Assembly (NCBI RefSeq): GCF_900112845.1
Contig: NZ_FONG01000009.1
Span: forward strand, 124,001-188,000
Direction: 5' to 3'
From: Actinacidiphila alni
GTDB taxonomy: Bacteria; Actinomycetota; Actinomycetes; Streptomycetales; Streptomycetaceae
Length of the DNA: 64,000 bases
Part shown: piece by piece, positions 1-9,139 of the stretch
Layout of the letters: every line of letters starts with the position of its first letter
How positions within the stretch are numbered: the first letter of the stretch is position 1
Notes under the pieces: generated by a model
What the model was told of the DNA's origin: nothing
Database searches by the model: none
Seen by the model: the letters and a program-made list of their open reading frames with translations, nothing else
Translations under genes and position numbers: made by a program

Positions 1-341
1 TTCGCGTCGAGGAAGGCGTGCGGTTTGGTGATCCGGAACACGCCGGGCGGCACGTCGATCACGGTGCGGCCGGTGCCGGCCGCGGCGCGCTGCTCGGCGT
101 AGGCGTACGCGGCGGCGAAGGCGGCGCTGTCGTCGGTGTGGCCGTCACCCTTGGCGCCGAAGTCGGCGACCACGTCCACGTATCCGGGGTGGCCGGCCGC
201 CGAGGCCGGGGTGACGTCGGCGGCCGAGGAGTGCGAGGTGCTGCTGGCGTAGGCGGCGATGCCGGTGCCGGCCAGGGCCGCGGCGGCGCCTCCGTAGAGC
301 AGATGTCTGCGGCCCACGGTGTCACGGTGTTCGCCGGTCAT
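1..341 (-). CDS. Secreted pectate-lyase-superfamily (right-handed beta-helix) protein, C-terminus cut off
   Basis: Only the first 113 residues are in the window; the gene runs off the left edge. The ATG at 341 opens a frame with a twin-arginine-type leader (RRHLLYGG, then an Ala-rich hydrophobic stretch to about residue 40). The mature part begins with DFGAKGDGHTDDSAAF, the signature at the start of the Pectate_lyase_3 / GH28-related beta-helix domain. It is therefore probably an exported polysaccharide-degrading or polysaccharide-binding enzyme. Substrate and catalytic residues lie beyond the edge and cannot be judged. It is transcribed away from ctaA, sharing a 156-bp divergent intergenic region with it. 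Confidence 0.8.
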   Translation of the reverse strand, partial: MTGEHRDTVGRRHLLYGGAAAALAGTGIAAYASSTSHSSAADVTPASAAGHPGYVDVVADFGAKGDGHTDDSAAFAAAYAYAEQRAAAGTGRTVIDVPPGVFRITKPHAFLDA

Positions 342-485
342 ACGGCGCCTCCCGTCGTCGGTCCCCGTGCGTGACCCCCGATGGTAGGGCCGCGACGCCG
401 GGTTCGGGTGCTTTCGTGAAGAGCGGGCGTCGCGCGTGGACACCCTGTGGACACCCCTCGTGAAAGCGTGCACAAGCGCGCCGCC

Positions 486-498
486 TACCATGGGCGCG
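486..498 (+). promoter_or_regulatory. Candidate ctaA -10 box (TACCAT) six nt before the GTG start
   Basis: TACCAT at 486-491 fits the TANNNT -10 consensus and is separated from the GTG at 498 by six bases. Transcription would then begin at or next to the start codon, giving a leaderless mRNA. No clear -35 hexamer is visible. The geometry is what favours GTG 498 over the upstream ATG at 447. Confidence 0.4.
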
Positions 499-1490
499 TG
501 CCGAAGCTTCTCGAACTCGCGCGAAACCCCCTCGCCGCCATCGCCGACCGGTGGACGCCGTCCCCGGCCACGGTGCGCCGCGCGACCCTGTCCGCCCTGG
601 TCATGTCGGTGGTCATCGTGGTCACCGGCGGCGCGGTGCGGCTGACCGGTTCCGGTCTCGGCTGCCCCACGGCGCCGCGCTGCGTGGGCGACAGCTGGGT
701 GCCCACCTCGGCGATGGGCGTACACGGAGCGATCGAGTTCACCAACCGCATGCTGACGTACGTTCTCTGCGCCGCCGTCGGCTGGGCCATCATCGCGGTG
801 CGGTCGCAGAAACCGTACCGTCGCAGTCTGACCCGGCTCGGCTGGGCGCAGTTCTGGATGGTCGTGGCCAATGCGGTGCTCGGCGCCTTCACCGTGCTGA
901 CCGGTCTCAACCCCTACACGGTGTGCGTGCACTTCCTGCTCGCCTTCATCCTCATCACGATCGCCGTGCTGATGTGGCGGCGGACCACCGAGGGCGACGC
1001 CCCGCCGAGCCCGCTGGTCGGCAAGCCGGTGCAGCAGCTCGGCTGGCTGCTGACCCTCGCGACGGGGCTGCTGGTCGCGGTGGGCACGGTCGTCACCGGC
1101 GCCGGGCCGCACGCGGGCGACTCCAACGATGTGCACCGCATCCCGGTGGACTGGAAGTCGGTGGCGCAGCTGCACGCCGACCTCGCCTGGGTGGTGGTCG
1201 CGCTGACCGTCGCGCTGTGGTTCGTGCTGCGCGCGGTGGACGCGCCGGTCGGGCCGCGCGACCGCACCCGTGACCTGTTCCTGGTGCTGATGTCCCAGGG
1301 CGTGATCGGGTACGTGCAGTACTTCACCGATCTGCCGGAGGCCGTCGTCGGCCTGCACATGTTCGGCGCGTGCATCGTGTGGATCGCGATGCTGCGGGTG
1401 ATGCTGGCGATGCGCGAACGGCCGCTCGCCGCGCCCGCCGTGGTGCCGGGGCCGGCGCAGTCCGGTTCAGCGGTGAGCATCGGCGTCTGA
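498..1490 (+). CDS. ctaA: Heme A synthase (COX15/CtaA family)
   Basis: A membrane enzyme of about 330 aa that oxidises the C8 methyl of heme O to a formyl group, giving heme A for aa3-type cytochrome c oxidase. The protein shows the family motif VTGGAVRLTGSGLGCPTAPRC near the first membrane span, with a His-containing EFTNR helix after it. A second half has the same arrangement (VVTGAGPHAGDSNDVHRI, then QLHADLAW), and a late helix carries GLHMFGA. About eight hydrophobic segments are visible. The in-frame ATG at 447 would add 17 polar residues; GTG 498 is preferred because a TACCAT box lies six bases upstream. The partner heme O synthase ctaB is 2.6 kb away on the other strand. Confidence 0.93.
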   Translation: MPKLLELARNPLAAIADRWTPSPATVRRATLSALVMSVVIVVTGGAVRLTGSGLGCPTAPRCVGDSWVPTSAMGVHGAIEFTNRMLTYVLCAAVGWAIIAVRSQKPYRRSLTRLGWAQFWMVVANAVLGAFTVLTGLNPYTVCVHFLLAFILITIAVLMWRRTTEGDAPPSPLVGKPVQQLGWLLTLATGLLVAVGTVVTGAGPHAGDSNDVHRIPVDWKSVAQLHADLAWVVVALTVALWFVLRAVDAPVGPRDRTRDLFLVLMSQGVIGYVQYFTDLPEAVVGLHMFGACIVWIAMLRVMLAMRERPLAAPAVVPGPAQSGSAVSIGV

Positions 1491-1521
1491 GCCGCGCCGC
1501 CGCCCCTTTGTCGGAAGCGGT

Positions 1522-2619
1522 CTAGGGCCTGGTCTCCCTCGTCGGCTCCAGTCGGAAGACCCGGCGGGCGTTGTCCTCGCCGACCAGTGCGGCGACCCTG
1601 CGGCCGTCGGCGGCCGACCACTCGCCGCCGTCGACCCGCTCCCCGATCAGCCGGCCGAGCGCGGCACGAAAGCTCCGCACCCCCGTGACGTACAGCTCGG
1701 GCAGCGCGGCGGCGCCCGAGGCGTGCAGCACCTTCGCGAAGGGGGCGCGGGCCAGCGCGGCGGCCGGATCGGCGCCGAGCGCGACATGCACCTGCGGGAG
1801 TACGGCCGCCAGGTCGGCCGCCGCGCTCTCCTGCCCGGGCCCCGGCAGCAGCACCACATCGGTGCCGAGACCCGTGGTGGCCCGCAGGAACCCCTCGGCG
1901 GCGCCCGGCCCGGGACCGGCGGGGCGGTGCCGGAGCGTCAGCGGCAGTCCGGTGGCGACCGCGTTCCACAGCAGGTGGCGCAGGAGTACGGGGTCGGCGG
2001 GGCGCTCACCGACCCGCCGCAGCGCGAGCCAGTCGGCGGCGGCGTACCGCACCTGCCCGGCGTCCGGCGGACCGGTGCCGAGCGCCTGGTCGGCGCCCTC
2101 GGGGAAGGGGCCGGCGTCGGCGCAGGAGAAGCCGACGGCGCCCTGCGCCGCGCCGTGCACGGCCTCGGCGAGATTGGCCAGGAAACCGTCGACGGTGCCG
2201 GAGGTGTCGGCGACCTGCTGGGCCAGCGGTTCGAGGCGGACGATCTCGTATGCCGCCGCGTCGCCCGCCGCGCCCAGTTCCTTGGGCCCGGTGAGGTCGC
2301 CGGGCTCGCCGGTGTCGACGAGATAGGCGCTGATGCCGGTGGAGCGCAGCAGCAGCCGGGCCGCCTCGTACGCGCCCAGCTCGCGCCGGCGGGCCAGATA
2401 GCGGGCCGGGGAGCAGTGCGGTTCCAGGCCGAGCAGCGGCGGGCACCAGCGGCGCACCGCGAAGCCGGTCGCGCTGTCGAACAGGGTGCTGTGCGGCGCG
2501 GCGGTGCCCGGCAGTTGCGCCTCGAACGCGCCGAGGCCGAGGTCGGCGGCGAGCACGCCGTGGCAGGACGCGTCCACCAGGTGCGGCGGGGCAGCGCCCG
2601 CGCCCAGGTCGCCGGTCAT
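1522..2619 (-). CDS. Amidohydrolase-family protein (FluG N-terminus-like TIM barrel)
   Basis: A 365-aa soluble protein with the layout of the amidohydrolase-2 / FluG-N-type metal-dependent hydrolases. The N-terminal strand reads VDASCHGVLAADL where relatives usually have a DxHxH-type metal site, so one ligand looks replaced. A late strand, KVLHASG, and a C-terminal GEDNARRVF helix match the end of the barrel. Proteins of this group act on amide or carboxylate bonds, but the substrate cannot be inferred here. It converges with ctaA across 31 bp. The ATG at 2619 is the first in-frame start. Confidence 0.72.
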   Translation of the reverse strand: MTGDLGAGAAPPHLVDASCHGVLAADLGLGAFEAQLPGTAAPHSTLFDSATGFAVRRWCPPLLGLEPHCSPARYLARRRELGAYEAARLLLRSTGISAYLVDTGEPGDLTGPKELGAAGDAAAYEIVRLEPLAQQVADTSGTVDGFLANLAEAVHGAAQGAVGFSCADAGPFPEGADQALGTGPPDAGQVRYAAADWLALRRVGERPADPVLLRHLLWNAVATGLPLTLRHRPAGPGPGAAEGFLRATTGLGTDVVLLPGPGQESAAADLAAVLPQVHVALGADPAAALARAPFAKVLHASGAAALPELYVTGVRSFRAALGRLIGERVDGGEWSAADGRRVAALVGEDNARRVFRLEPTRETRP

Positions 2620-2691
2620 CCGCCCCGCCCTTCGCCGTCCTGCGCCGTGTCCGGTCTCCCGGTCCTCCCGGTCTAACGGACGAGGGCGCCG

Positions 2692-3030
2692 TCAGGTGTT
2701 GGCGGGGCCGCCGATCTGGATCCCGGCCATCCGGGCCCACTCGTACGGGCCGGTGCGGACCTTGGCCGCGAAGTCGCCGTCGAAGTCCTCGTGGACGGTC
2801 ACCCCGGCCTTGGCGACGGCGGCTTCCGCGGCGGCAAGGCTCGGGGCCACGACGTCGCCCCAGGCGCCGTCCGGGGCGACCAGCACGATACGGGCGCCGC
2901 GCCGGCCGATGTAGGCGACATTCGCCTCGGCCGGGCCGCCGTGCTTCCTGCCGAAGGCGTCGATCCGGCGTGCCAGCCGCGCGATCGTCCGCGCCTCGCG
3001 CGGGGTCTGTTCGGGAGTGCTCTCAGCCAT
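2692..3030 (-). CDS. Small conserved hypothetical protein (112 aa)
   Basis: I do not recognise a functional family. The protein is soluble, without a signal peptide or membrane segment. It starts with a charged helix rich in Arg and Ala, followed by a strand-like block (ARIVLVAPDGAWGDVVAPS) and a C-terminal EWARMAGIQIGGPANT. Codon usage matches the neighbours, and it sits in line with ctaB upstream and the amidohydrolase downstream. A hairpin at 3065-3091 separates it from ctaB, so it may have its own promoter in the 66-bp gap. Confidence 0.65.
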   Translation of the reverse strand: MAESTPEQTPREARTIARLARRIDAFGRKHGGPAEANVAYIGRRGARIVLVAPDGAWGDVVAPSLAAAEAAVAKAGVTVHEDFDGDFAAKVRTGPYEWARMAGIQIGGPANT

Positions 3031-3064
3031 GCGACCGATGCTACTGCCCGGTAACCGCCGGGCG

Positions 3065-3091
3065 CACCCCCGGGGACCAAGCCCGGGGGTG
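3065..3091 (-). terminator. Hairpin downstream of ctaB
   Basis: Ten-base perfect arms (CACCCCCGGG and its complement) flank a 7-nt loop just after the ctaB stop codon. There is no T-tract, as is common for streptomycete terminators. Confidence 0.6.
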
Positions 3092-3096
3092 GCGGT

Positions 3097-4044
3097 TCAG
3101 TGCAGGAAGGGGTCGACCGCCACCGCGACGAACAGCAGGGTCGCGTAGGTGATGGACCAGTGGAAGAGGCGCATTTCCTTGAGCTTGGGGCCGGTGATGC
3201 CGGCCTTGGCACGGGCGTGCAGGCCGTGCGCCTCCTTGAGCCAGAAGCCGCCCAGGGCCGCGGCCACCAGCGGGTAGAACCAGGAGGTCTCCCCCAGCGG
3301 CCACCACAGCGCCAGCGACGTGAGCACCATCACCCAGCTGTAGAGGACGATCTGCCGGGCCACCACCTGATTGCCCGCGACCACCGGGAGCATCGGCACG
3401 CCGACCCGCTCGTAGTCGTCCTTGACCTTCATCGACAGCGGCCAGTAGTGCGGCGGCGTCCAGAAGAAGAGGACGAGGAAGAGGACGAAGGGCGCCCAGG
3501 CGAGTTCGTCGCGGACCGCGGACCAGCCGATGAAGACCTGGAGGCAGCCCGCGACGCCGCCCCACACGATGTTCTGCGCCGTACGCCGTTTGAGACCCAG
3601 CGTGTAGACGAAGACGTAATAGAGGATCGCCGTCAGCGACAGCACCGCCGACAGCGGATTGACCAGCGTCCAGAACCAGACGGTCGAGACCACCGAGAGC
3701 GTGATGCCGAAGACCAGTCCCTCGCGCGGCGACACCAGACCGGTGACCAGCGGACGCTGCTCGGTGCGGTGCATCAGCGCGTCGATGTCGCGGTCGATGT
3801 ACATGTTGAGCGCGTTCGCGCCGCCCGCGGACAGATAGCCGCCGACGACGGTGGCGACCACCAGCCACAGGTCGGGCACCCCGCCGGCCGCCAGGAACAT
3901 CACCGGGACCGTCGTGATGAGCAGCAGTTCGATGATGCGCGGCTTGGTCAGCGCCACAAAGCCCATCACACGGGCCCCGAACGGCCGGTGAGCGGAGGAG
4001 CCCGTCCCGAGGACCCCAGCGGGTCGGGATTCGACGGCCGTCAC
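3097..4044 (-). CDS. ctaB: Heme O synthase (protoheme IX farnesyltransferase)
   Basis: A polytopic UbiA-family prenyltransferase, about 315 aa, that attaches farnesyl to protoheme IX to make heme O. The first Asp-rich substrate motif is visible as [18 protein letters not shown], and the second loop as [13 protein letters not shown]. The N-terminal [15 protein letters not shown] block is typical of CyoE/CtaB. A longer frame reaches ATG 4134, but the GTG at 4044 (VTAVESRP) is preferred: the extra 30 residues are unlike the family and a GGGG-containing Shine-Dalgarno precedes it. It is divergent from tkt, and is needed with ctaA for heme A supply. Confidence 0.92.
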   Translation of the reverse strand: MTAVESRPAGVLGTGSSAHRPFGARVMGFVALTKPRIIELLLITTVPVMFLAAGGVPDLWLVVATVVGGYLSAGGANALNMYIDRDIDALMHRTEQRPLVTGLVSPREGLVFGITLSVVSTVWFWTLVNPLSAVLSLTAILYYVFVYTLGLKRRTAQNIVWGGVAGCLQVFIGWSAVRDELAWAPFVLFLVLFFWTPPHYWPLSMKVKDDYERVGVPMLPVVAGNQVVARQIVLYSWVMVLTSLALWWPLGETSWFYPLVAAALGGFWLKEAHGLHARAKAGITGPKLKEMRLFHWSITYATLLFVAVAVDPFLH

Positions 4045-4358
4045 GAACACCCCAAGAGAAGAGAGGAGAAGTCCAGCAAGTCCGGTCACCTGCGACAGCG
4101 CGGGACCCGATCCGACTTGCGCGTACCACGCCACTCTAGACGCAGGGAATACTCCGTCCGCTTTTGGGGGGTGGCGTGTGTTGCCGGGGCCGGTTCACCA
4201 GGCGTTAACCGCGTTCAGGAGGCGAAGACCGGCGTACCGGGGCAGGATCGAAAAGGTGAGCGCCCACGCGGCGGTACGCTCGACAACGCCGGGCAGGCAC
4301 CATGTCACCGGCGTTTTCAGCATGTGGACAAGCATGTGGAGAGGAGCCCTGACCCAGG
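4045..4358. other. 314-bp divergent intergenic region ctaB / tkt
   Basis: No coding sequence is supported here. The region must hold promoters for both flanking genes, but I see no hexamer pair good enough to name. A GAGAGGAG Shine-Dalgarno precedes the tkt GTG. Two copies of AGCATGTGGA lie close together at about 4319-4338, just before it. Confidence 0.5.
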
Positions 4359-6446
4359 GTGAGCAAGCAGCCGACCACCACAGACCTTGAGTGGACCGAT
4401 GTGGACCAGCGGGCCGTGGACACCGCCCGCGTCCTGGCCATGGATGCCGTGCAGAAGGTCGGCAACGGCCATCCCGGCACGGCGATGAGCCTGGCCCCGG
4501 CCGCGTACCTGCTGTTCCAGAAGGTCATGCGGCACGACCCGGCGGACGCCGACTGGGTCGGCCGGGACCGCTTCGTGCTCTCCGCGGGGCATTCCAGCCT
4601 GACCCTCTACACCCAGCTCTACCTCGCCGGGTACGGTCTGGAGCTGGCCGACCTCGAAGCCTTCCGCACCTGGGGCTCCAAGACCCCGGGCCACCCGGAG
4701 TACGGCCACACCCGCGGGGTCGAGACGACGACCGGGCCGCTCGGCCAGGGCGTCGCCAACGCCGTCGGCATGGCGATGGCCTCGCGGTACGAGCGCGGCC
4801 TGTTCGACCCGGACGCCGCCCCGGGCACCTCCCCCTTCGACCACACCATCTACGCCATCGCCGGCGACGGCTGCCTCCAGGAGGGCATCTCCGCCGAGGC
4901 GTCCTCGATGGCCGGTCACCAGAAGCTGGGCAATCTGATCCTGCTCTGGGACGACAATCACATCTCCATCGAGGGCGACACCGAGACCGCGGTGTCCGAG
5001 GACACCGTCAAGCGGTACGAGGCGTACGGCTGGCACACCCAGCGCGTCGACCAGCTGCCCAACGGCGACCTGGACGTGCACGCGCTGCACGCCGCGCTGG
5101 CGGCGGCCAAGGCCGAGACGGAGCGGCCGTCGTTCATCGCGATGCGCTCGATCATCGCCTGGCCGGCCCCCAACAAGCAGAACACCGAGGCCGCGCACGG
5201 CTCGGCGCTCGGCGAGGACGAGGTCCGCGCCACCAAGGAAGTGCTGGGCTTCGACCCCGACAAGCACTTCGACGTGGCCGACGAGGTCATCGCGCACACC
5301 CGCGCCGTCGGCGAGCGGGGCCGCGAGGCCCGCGCCGCGTGGGACAAGTCCTTCGCCGCCTGGCGGACCGCCAGCCCCGAGCGGGCAGCGACCTACGACC
5401 GCGTCGAGGCGGCCGACCTGCCCGCCGGCTGGGAGCAGCACATCCCGGCGTTCGAGACCGGCAAGTCGGTGGCCACCCGCGCCGCGTCCGGCAAGATCCT
5501 GGAGGCGCTCGGCCCGGTCATCCCCGAACTGTGGGGCGGCAGCGCGGACCTGGCGGGCTCCAACAACACGACGATCGACAAGAATTCGTCGTTCCTGCCG
5601 GCCGGCAACCCGCTGCCGGGCGCCGACCCGTACGGCCGCACCGTGCACTTCGGCATCCGCGAGCACTCGATGGCCGCCGAGATGAACGGCATCACGCTGC
5701 ACGGCAACACCCGTGTCTACGGCGGCACCTTCCTGGTCTTCTCCGACTACATGCGCAACGCGGTCCGGCTGTCCGCGCTGATGCACGTGCCGGTGACGTA
5801 CGTGTGGACGCACGACTCGATCGGTCTGGGCGAGGACGGCCCGACGCACCAGCCGGTGGAGCACCTGGCGTCGCTGCGCGCGATCCCCGGGCTCAATGTG
5901 GTGCGGCCGGCGGACGCCAACGAGACCGCGATCGCCTGGCGCGAGGTGCTGGGGCGCTGGACGAAGGAGTACGGCAAGGGCGCCCCGCACGGCCTGGTGC
6001 TCACCCGGCAGGGTGTGCCCACCTACGACCGCAACGAGGACGCGGCGCGCGGCGGTTACGTGCTCCAGGAAGCCGAGGGCGGACCGGCGCAGGTCATCCT
6101 CATCGGCACCGGTTCCGAGGTGCAGCTCGCGGTCGGCGCGCGCGAGCAGCTCCAGGCGGCCGGGGTGCCGACCCGTGTGGTGTCCATGCCGTGCGTGGAG
6201 TGGTTCGACGAGCAGGACCAGGCGTACCGCGACAGCGTGCTGCCCAAGGACGTGAAGGCGCGGGTCGCGGTCGAGGCCGGGATCGGCCTGACCTGGCACC
6301 GCTTCGTGGGTGACGCCGGACGCATCGTCAGCCTGGAGCACTTCGGTGCCTCGGCCGACGGCAAGGTGCTCTTCAAGGAGTTCGGGTTCACCGCGGACGC
6401 GGTGGCCGCCGCGGCCCGGGAATCTCTCGACGCCGTAGATCGCTGA
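4359..6446 (+). CDS. tkt: Transketolase
   Basis: A thiamine-diphosphate enzyme of 695 aa that moves two-carbon ketol units between pentose-phosphate sugars (non-oxidative branch). The cofactor motif reads [10 protein letters not shown]...DDNHIS (GDG to N spacing) in the N-terminal half. The N-terminal [18 protein letters not shown] and the [14 protein letters not shown] motif are family signatures. The pyrimidine domain has [19 protein letters not shown], and a normal C-terminal domain follows. The GTG start at 4359 is preceded by GAGAGGAG. It heads the tkt-tal-zwf-opcA-pgl run, 34 bp before tal. Confidence 0.96.
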   Translation: MSKQPTTTDLEWTDVDQRAVDTARVLAMDAVQKVGNGHPGTAMSLAPAAYLLFQKVMRHDPADADWVGRDRFVLSAGHSSLTLYTQLYLAGYGLELADLEAFRTWGSKTPGHPEYGHTRGVETTTGPLGQGVANAVGMAMASRYERGLFDPDAAPGTSPFDHTIYAIAGDGCLQEGISAEASSMAGHQKLGNLILLWDDNHISIEGDTETAVSEDTVKRYEAYGWHTQRVDQLPNGDLDVHALHAALAAAKAETERPSFIAMRSIIAWPAPNKQNTEAAHGSALGEDEVRATKEVLGFDPDKHFDVADEVIAHTRAVGERGREARAAWDKSFAAWRTASPERAATYDRVEAADLPAGWEQHIPAFETGKSVATRAASGKILEALGPVIPELWGGSADLAGSNNTTIDKNSSFLPAGNPLPGADPYGRTVHFGIREHSMAAEMNGITLHGNTRVYGGTFLVFSDYMRNAVRLSALMHVPVTYVWTHDSIGLGEDGPTHQPVEHLASLRAIPGLNVVRPADANETAIAWREVLGRWTKEYGKGAPHGLVLTRQGVPTYDRNEDAARGGYVLQEAEGGPAQVILIGTGSEVQLAVGAREQLQAAGVPTRVVSMPCVEWFDEQDQAYRDSVLPKDVKARVAVEAGIGLTWHRFVGDAGRIVSLEHFGASADGKVLFKEFGFTADAVAAAARESLDAVDR

Positions 6447-6480
6447 CGCAGGCACACGACAAGTAGGAGATGCAATTCTC

Positions 6481-7599
6481 ATGACAGACGCACTCAAGCG
6501 CCTCTCCGACGAAGGCGTCGCGATCTGGCTGGACGACCTCTCGCGCAAGCGGATCACGTCCGGGAACCTGGCCGAACTCATCGACCAGCAGCATGTGGTG
6601 GGTGTCACCACCAACCCGTCGATCTTCCAGAAGGCGATCTCGCAGGGCGACGGCTACGACCAGCAGCTCGCGGACCTCGCGGCCCGCAAACTCACCGTCG
6701 ACGAGGCGATCCGGATGATCACCACCGCCGACGTACGGGACGCGGCCGACATCCTGCGCCCGGTCTTCGACGCGACCGACGGACAGGACGGCCGGGTCTC
6801 CATCGAGGTCGACCCGCGGCTCGCCAACAACACCAGGGCCACCGTCGCCGAGGCCAAGCAGCTGGCCTGGCTGGTGGACCGGCCGAACACGCTGATCAAG
6901 ATCCCGGCCACGCCCGCCGGGCTGCCCGCGATCACCGAGGTCATCGGCAAGGGCATCAGCGTCAATGTGACGCTGATCTTCTCGCTGGAGCGCTACCGCG
7001 GTGTGATGGACGCCTACCTCTCCGGCCTGGAGAAGGCCAAGGCCGCCGGCCTCGACCTGTCGCAGATCCACTCGGTGGCGTCCTTCTTCGTGTCCCGGGT
7101 GGACACCGAGATCGACAAGCGGCTGGAGAAGCTGGGCTCCGACGAGGCCAAGGCGCTCAAGGGCAAGGCGGCCGTCGCCAACGCGCGGCTGGCCTACCAG
7201 GCGTACGAAGAGGTCTTCGGCTCCGAGCGCTGGCTGGCGCTGGAGAAGGCCGGGGCCAACAAGCAGCGTCCGCTGTGGGCGTCGACCGGCGTCAAGGACC
7301 CGGCCTACCCCGACACGCTGTACGTCACCGAGCTGGTCGCGCCGAACACGGTCAACACCATGCCGGAGGCCACCCTCGACGCCACCGCCGACCACGGCGA
7401 GGTGACCGGCGACACCGTGCACGGCACGTACGAGCAGGCCAAGGCGGAGCTGGACGCCATCGCGGCGCTCGGCATCTCGTACGACGACGTGGTGCAGCAA
7501 CTGGAGGACGAGGGCGTGGAGAAGTTCGCCGCGGCCTGGAACGAGCTGCTGGACTCCACCAAGGCGGAACTCGAGCGGCTCGCCCCCTCGGAGGTCTGA
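6481..7599 (+). CDS. tal: Transaldolase
   Basis: Transfers dihydroxyacetone units between sedoheptulose-7-P and glyceraldehyde-3-P via a Schiff base. The catalytic lysine lies in [16 protein letters not shown]. The early motif [13 protein letters not shown] and the [16 protein letters not shown] block place it in the actinobacterial 370-residue transaldolase group (372 aa). A strong Shine-Dalgarno (TAGGAGATG) precedes the ATG. Its stop codon is one base before the zwf start, implying cotranscription and probable translational coupling. Confidence 0.96.
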   Translation: MTDALKRLSDEGVAIWLDDLSRKRITSGNLAELIDQQHVVGVTTNPSIFQKAISQGDGYDQQLADLAARKLTVDEAIRMITTADVRDAADILRPVFDATDGQDGRVSIEVDPRLANNTRATVAEAKQLAWLVDRPNTLIKIPATPAGLPAITEVIGKGISVNVTLIFSLERYRGVMDAYLSGLEKAKAAGLDLSQIHSVASFFVSRVDTEIDKRLEKLGSDEAKALKGKAAVANARLAYQAYEEVFGSERWLALEKAGANKQRPLWASTGVKDPAYPDTLYVTELVAPNTVNTMPEATLDATADHGEVTGDTVHGTYEQAKAELDAIAALGISYDDVVQQLEDEGVEKFAAAWNELLDSTKAELERLAPSEV

Positions 7600-7600
7600 G

Positions 7601-9139
7601 TTGTCGACGCAGACATCGCCGGAAGGCAACCCGCTCCGGGACCCACTGGACCGGCGGCTGCCGCGCATCGCGGGGCCGTCAGGTCTGGTCATCTTCGGTG
7701 TGACGGGCGACCTGTCCCGCAAGAAGCTGATGCCGGCCGTGTACGACCTGGCCAACCGCGGCCTGCTGCCGCCGGGCTTCGCCCTGGTCGGCTTCGCCCG
7801 CAGGCAGTGGGAGAACGAGGACTTCGCGCAGGAGGTCCACGACGCGGTCAAGGAGCACGCCCGCACCCCTTTCCGTGAGGAGGTGTGGCAGCAGCTCGCC
7901 GAGGGCTGCCGCTTCGTGCAGGGCGACTTCGACGACGACACCGCCTTCGAGACGCTGAAGGCGACCATCGAGGAGCTGGACAAGGCGCGCGGTACGGGCG
8001 GCAACTTCGCCTTCTACCTGTCGGTGCCGCCGAAGTTCTTCCCCAATGTGGTGCAGCAGCTCAAGAAGCACGGGCTGTCCGAGGGCACCGGGGACTCCTG
8101 GCGGCGCGCGGTCATCGAGAAGCCGTTCGGCCACGACCTGGCCAGCGCGCAGCAGCTCAACCAGATCGTGCACGAGGTCTTCCCGCCCAACGAGGTCTTC
8201 AGGATCGACCACTACCTGGGCAAGGAGACCGTCCAGAACATCCTGGCGCTGCGCTTCGCGAACACGATGTACGAGCCGATCTGGAACCGGTCGTACGTCG
8301 ACCACGTGCAGATCACCATGGCCGAGGACATCGGCATCGGCGGCCGCGCCGGGTACTACGACGGCATCGGCGCCGCGCGCGACGTGATCCAGAACCACCT
8401 GCTGCAACTGCTGGCGCTGACCGCGATGGAGGAGCCCGGCTCCTTCCACCCCAAGGCGCTCACCGCGGAGAAGCTGAAGGTGCTCAGCGCCGTCGTGCTC
8501 CCCGACGACCTCGGCAAGAACACCGTGCGCGGCCAGTACGCGCACGCCTGGCAGGGCGGCGAGGAGGTGCTCGGGTACCTGGAGGAGGACGGCATCGACC
8601 CCAAGTCCAAGACCGACACCTACGCGGCCGTCAAGCTGGAGATCAACAACCGGCGCTGGGCGGGTGTGCCGTTCTACCTGCGCACCGGCAAGCGGCTGGG
8701 CCGCCGGGTCACCGAGATCGCGGTGGTCTTCAAGCGGGCGCCGTACCTGCCGTTCGAGTCCGGGGCGACCGAGGAGCTGGGGCAGAACGCCCTGGTCATC
8801 CGGGTGCAGCCGGACGAGGGCGTGACGGTGCGGTTCGGTTCCAAGGTGCCCGGCACCTCGACCGAGGTCAGGGACGTGACGATGGACTTCGCGTACGGCG
8901 AGTCCTTCACCGAGTCCAGCCCCGAGGCGTACGAGCGGCTCATCCTGGATGTGCTGCTCGGCGACGCCAACCTCTTCCCGCGTCACCAGGAGGTCGAGAT
9001 CTCCTGGACCATCCTCGACCCGATCGAGGAGTACTGGGACAAGCACGGCAAGCCCGCCCAGTACGCGTCCGGGACCTGGGGACCGGCCGAGGCGGACGAG
9101 ATGCTCGCACGAGACGGCAGGAGCTGGCGCCGGCCATGA
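7601..9139 (+). CDS. zwf: Glucose-6-phosphate 1-dehydrogenase
   Basis: First enzyme of the oxidative pentose-phosphate pathway (glucose-6-P to 6-phosphogluconolactone, making NADPH). The 512-aa protein has the nucleotide-binding GVTGDLSRKKLMP motif and the active-site RIDHYLGKE signature. The start is a rare TTG one base after the tal stop. It is accepted because the following residues lead straight into the conserved LPRIAGPSGLVIFG and because the tal stop is so close. The stop codon overlaps the ATG of opcA (ATGA). Confidence 0.96.
   Translation: MSTQTSPEGNPLRDPLDRRLPRIAGPSGLVIFGVTGDLSRKKLMPAVYDLANRGLLPPGFALVGFARRQWENEDFAQEVHDAVKEHARTPFREEVWQQLAEGCRFVQGDFDDDTAFETLKATIEELDKARGTGGNFAFYLSVPPKFFPNVVQQLKKHGLSEGTGDSWRRAVIEKPFGHDLASAQQLNQIVHEVFPPNEVFRIDHYLGKETVQNILALRFANTMYEPIWNRSYVDHVQITMAEDIGIGGRAGYYDGIGAARDVIQNHLLQLLALTAMEEPGSFHPKALTAEKLKVLSAVVLPDDLGKNTVRGQYAHAWQGGEEVLGYLEEDGIDPKSKTDTYAAVKLEINNRRWAGVPFYLRTGKRLGRRVTEIAVVFKRAPYLPFESGATEELGQNALVIRVQPDEGVTVRFGSKVPGTSTEVRDVTMDFAYGESFTESSPEAYERLILDVLLGDANLFPRHQEVEISWTILDPIEEYWDKHGKPAQYASGTWGPAEADEMLARDGRSWRRP

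Noticed and set aside
4317-6614. 765-codon open frame antisense to tkt
   Set aside because: It is the mirror of a clear transketolase. Long antisense frames are expected at this GC content, and the translation is low-complexity Arg/Gly/Val/His.
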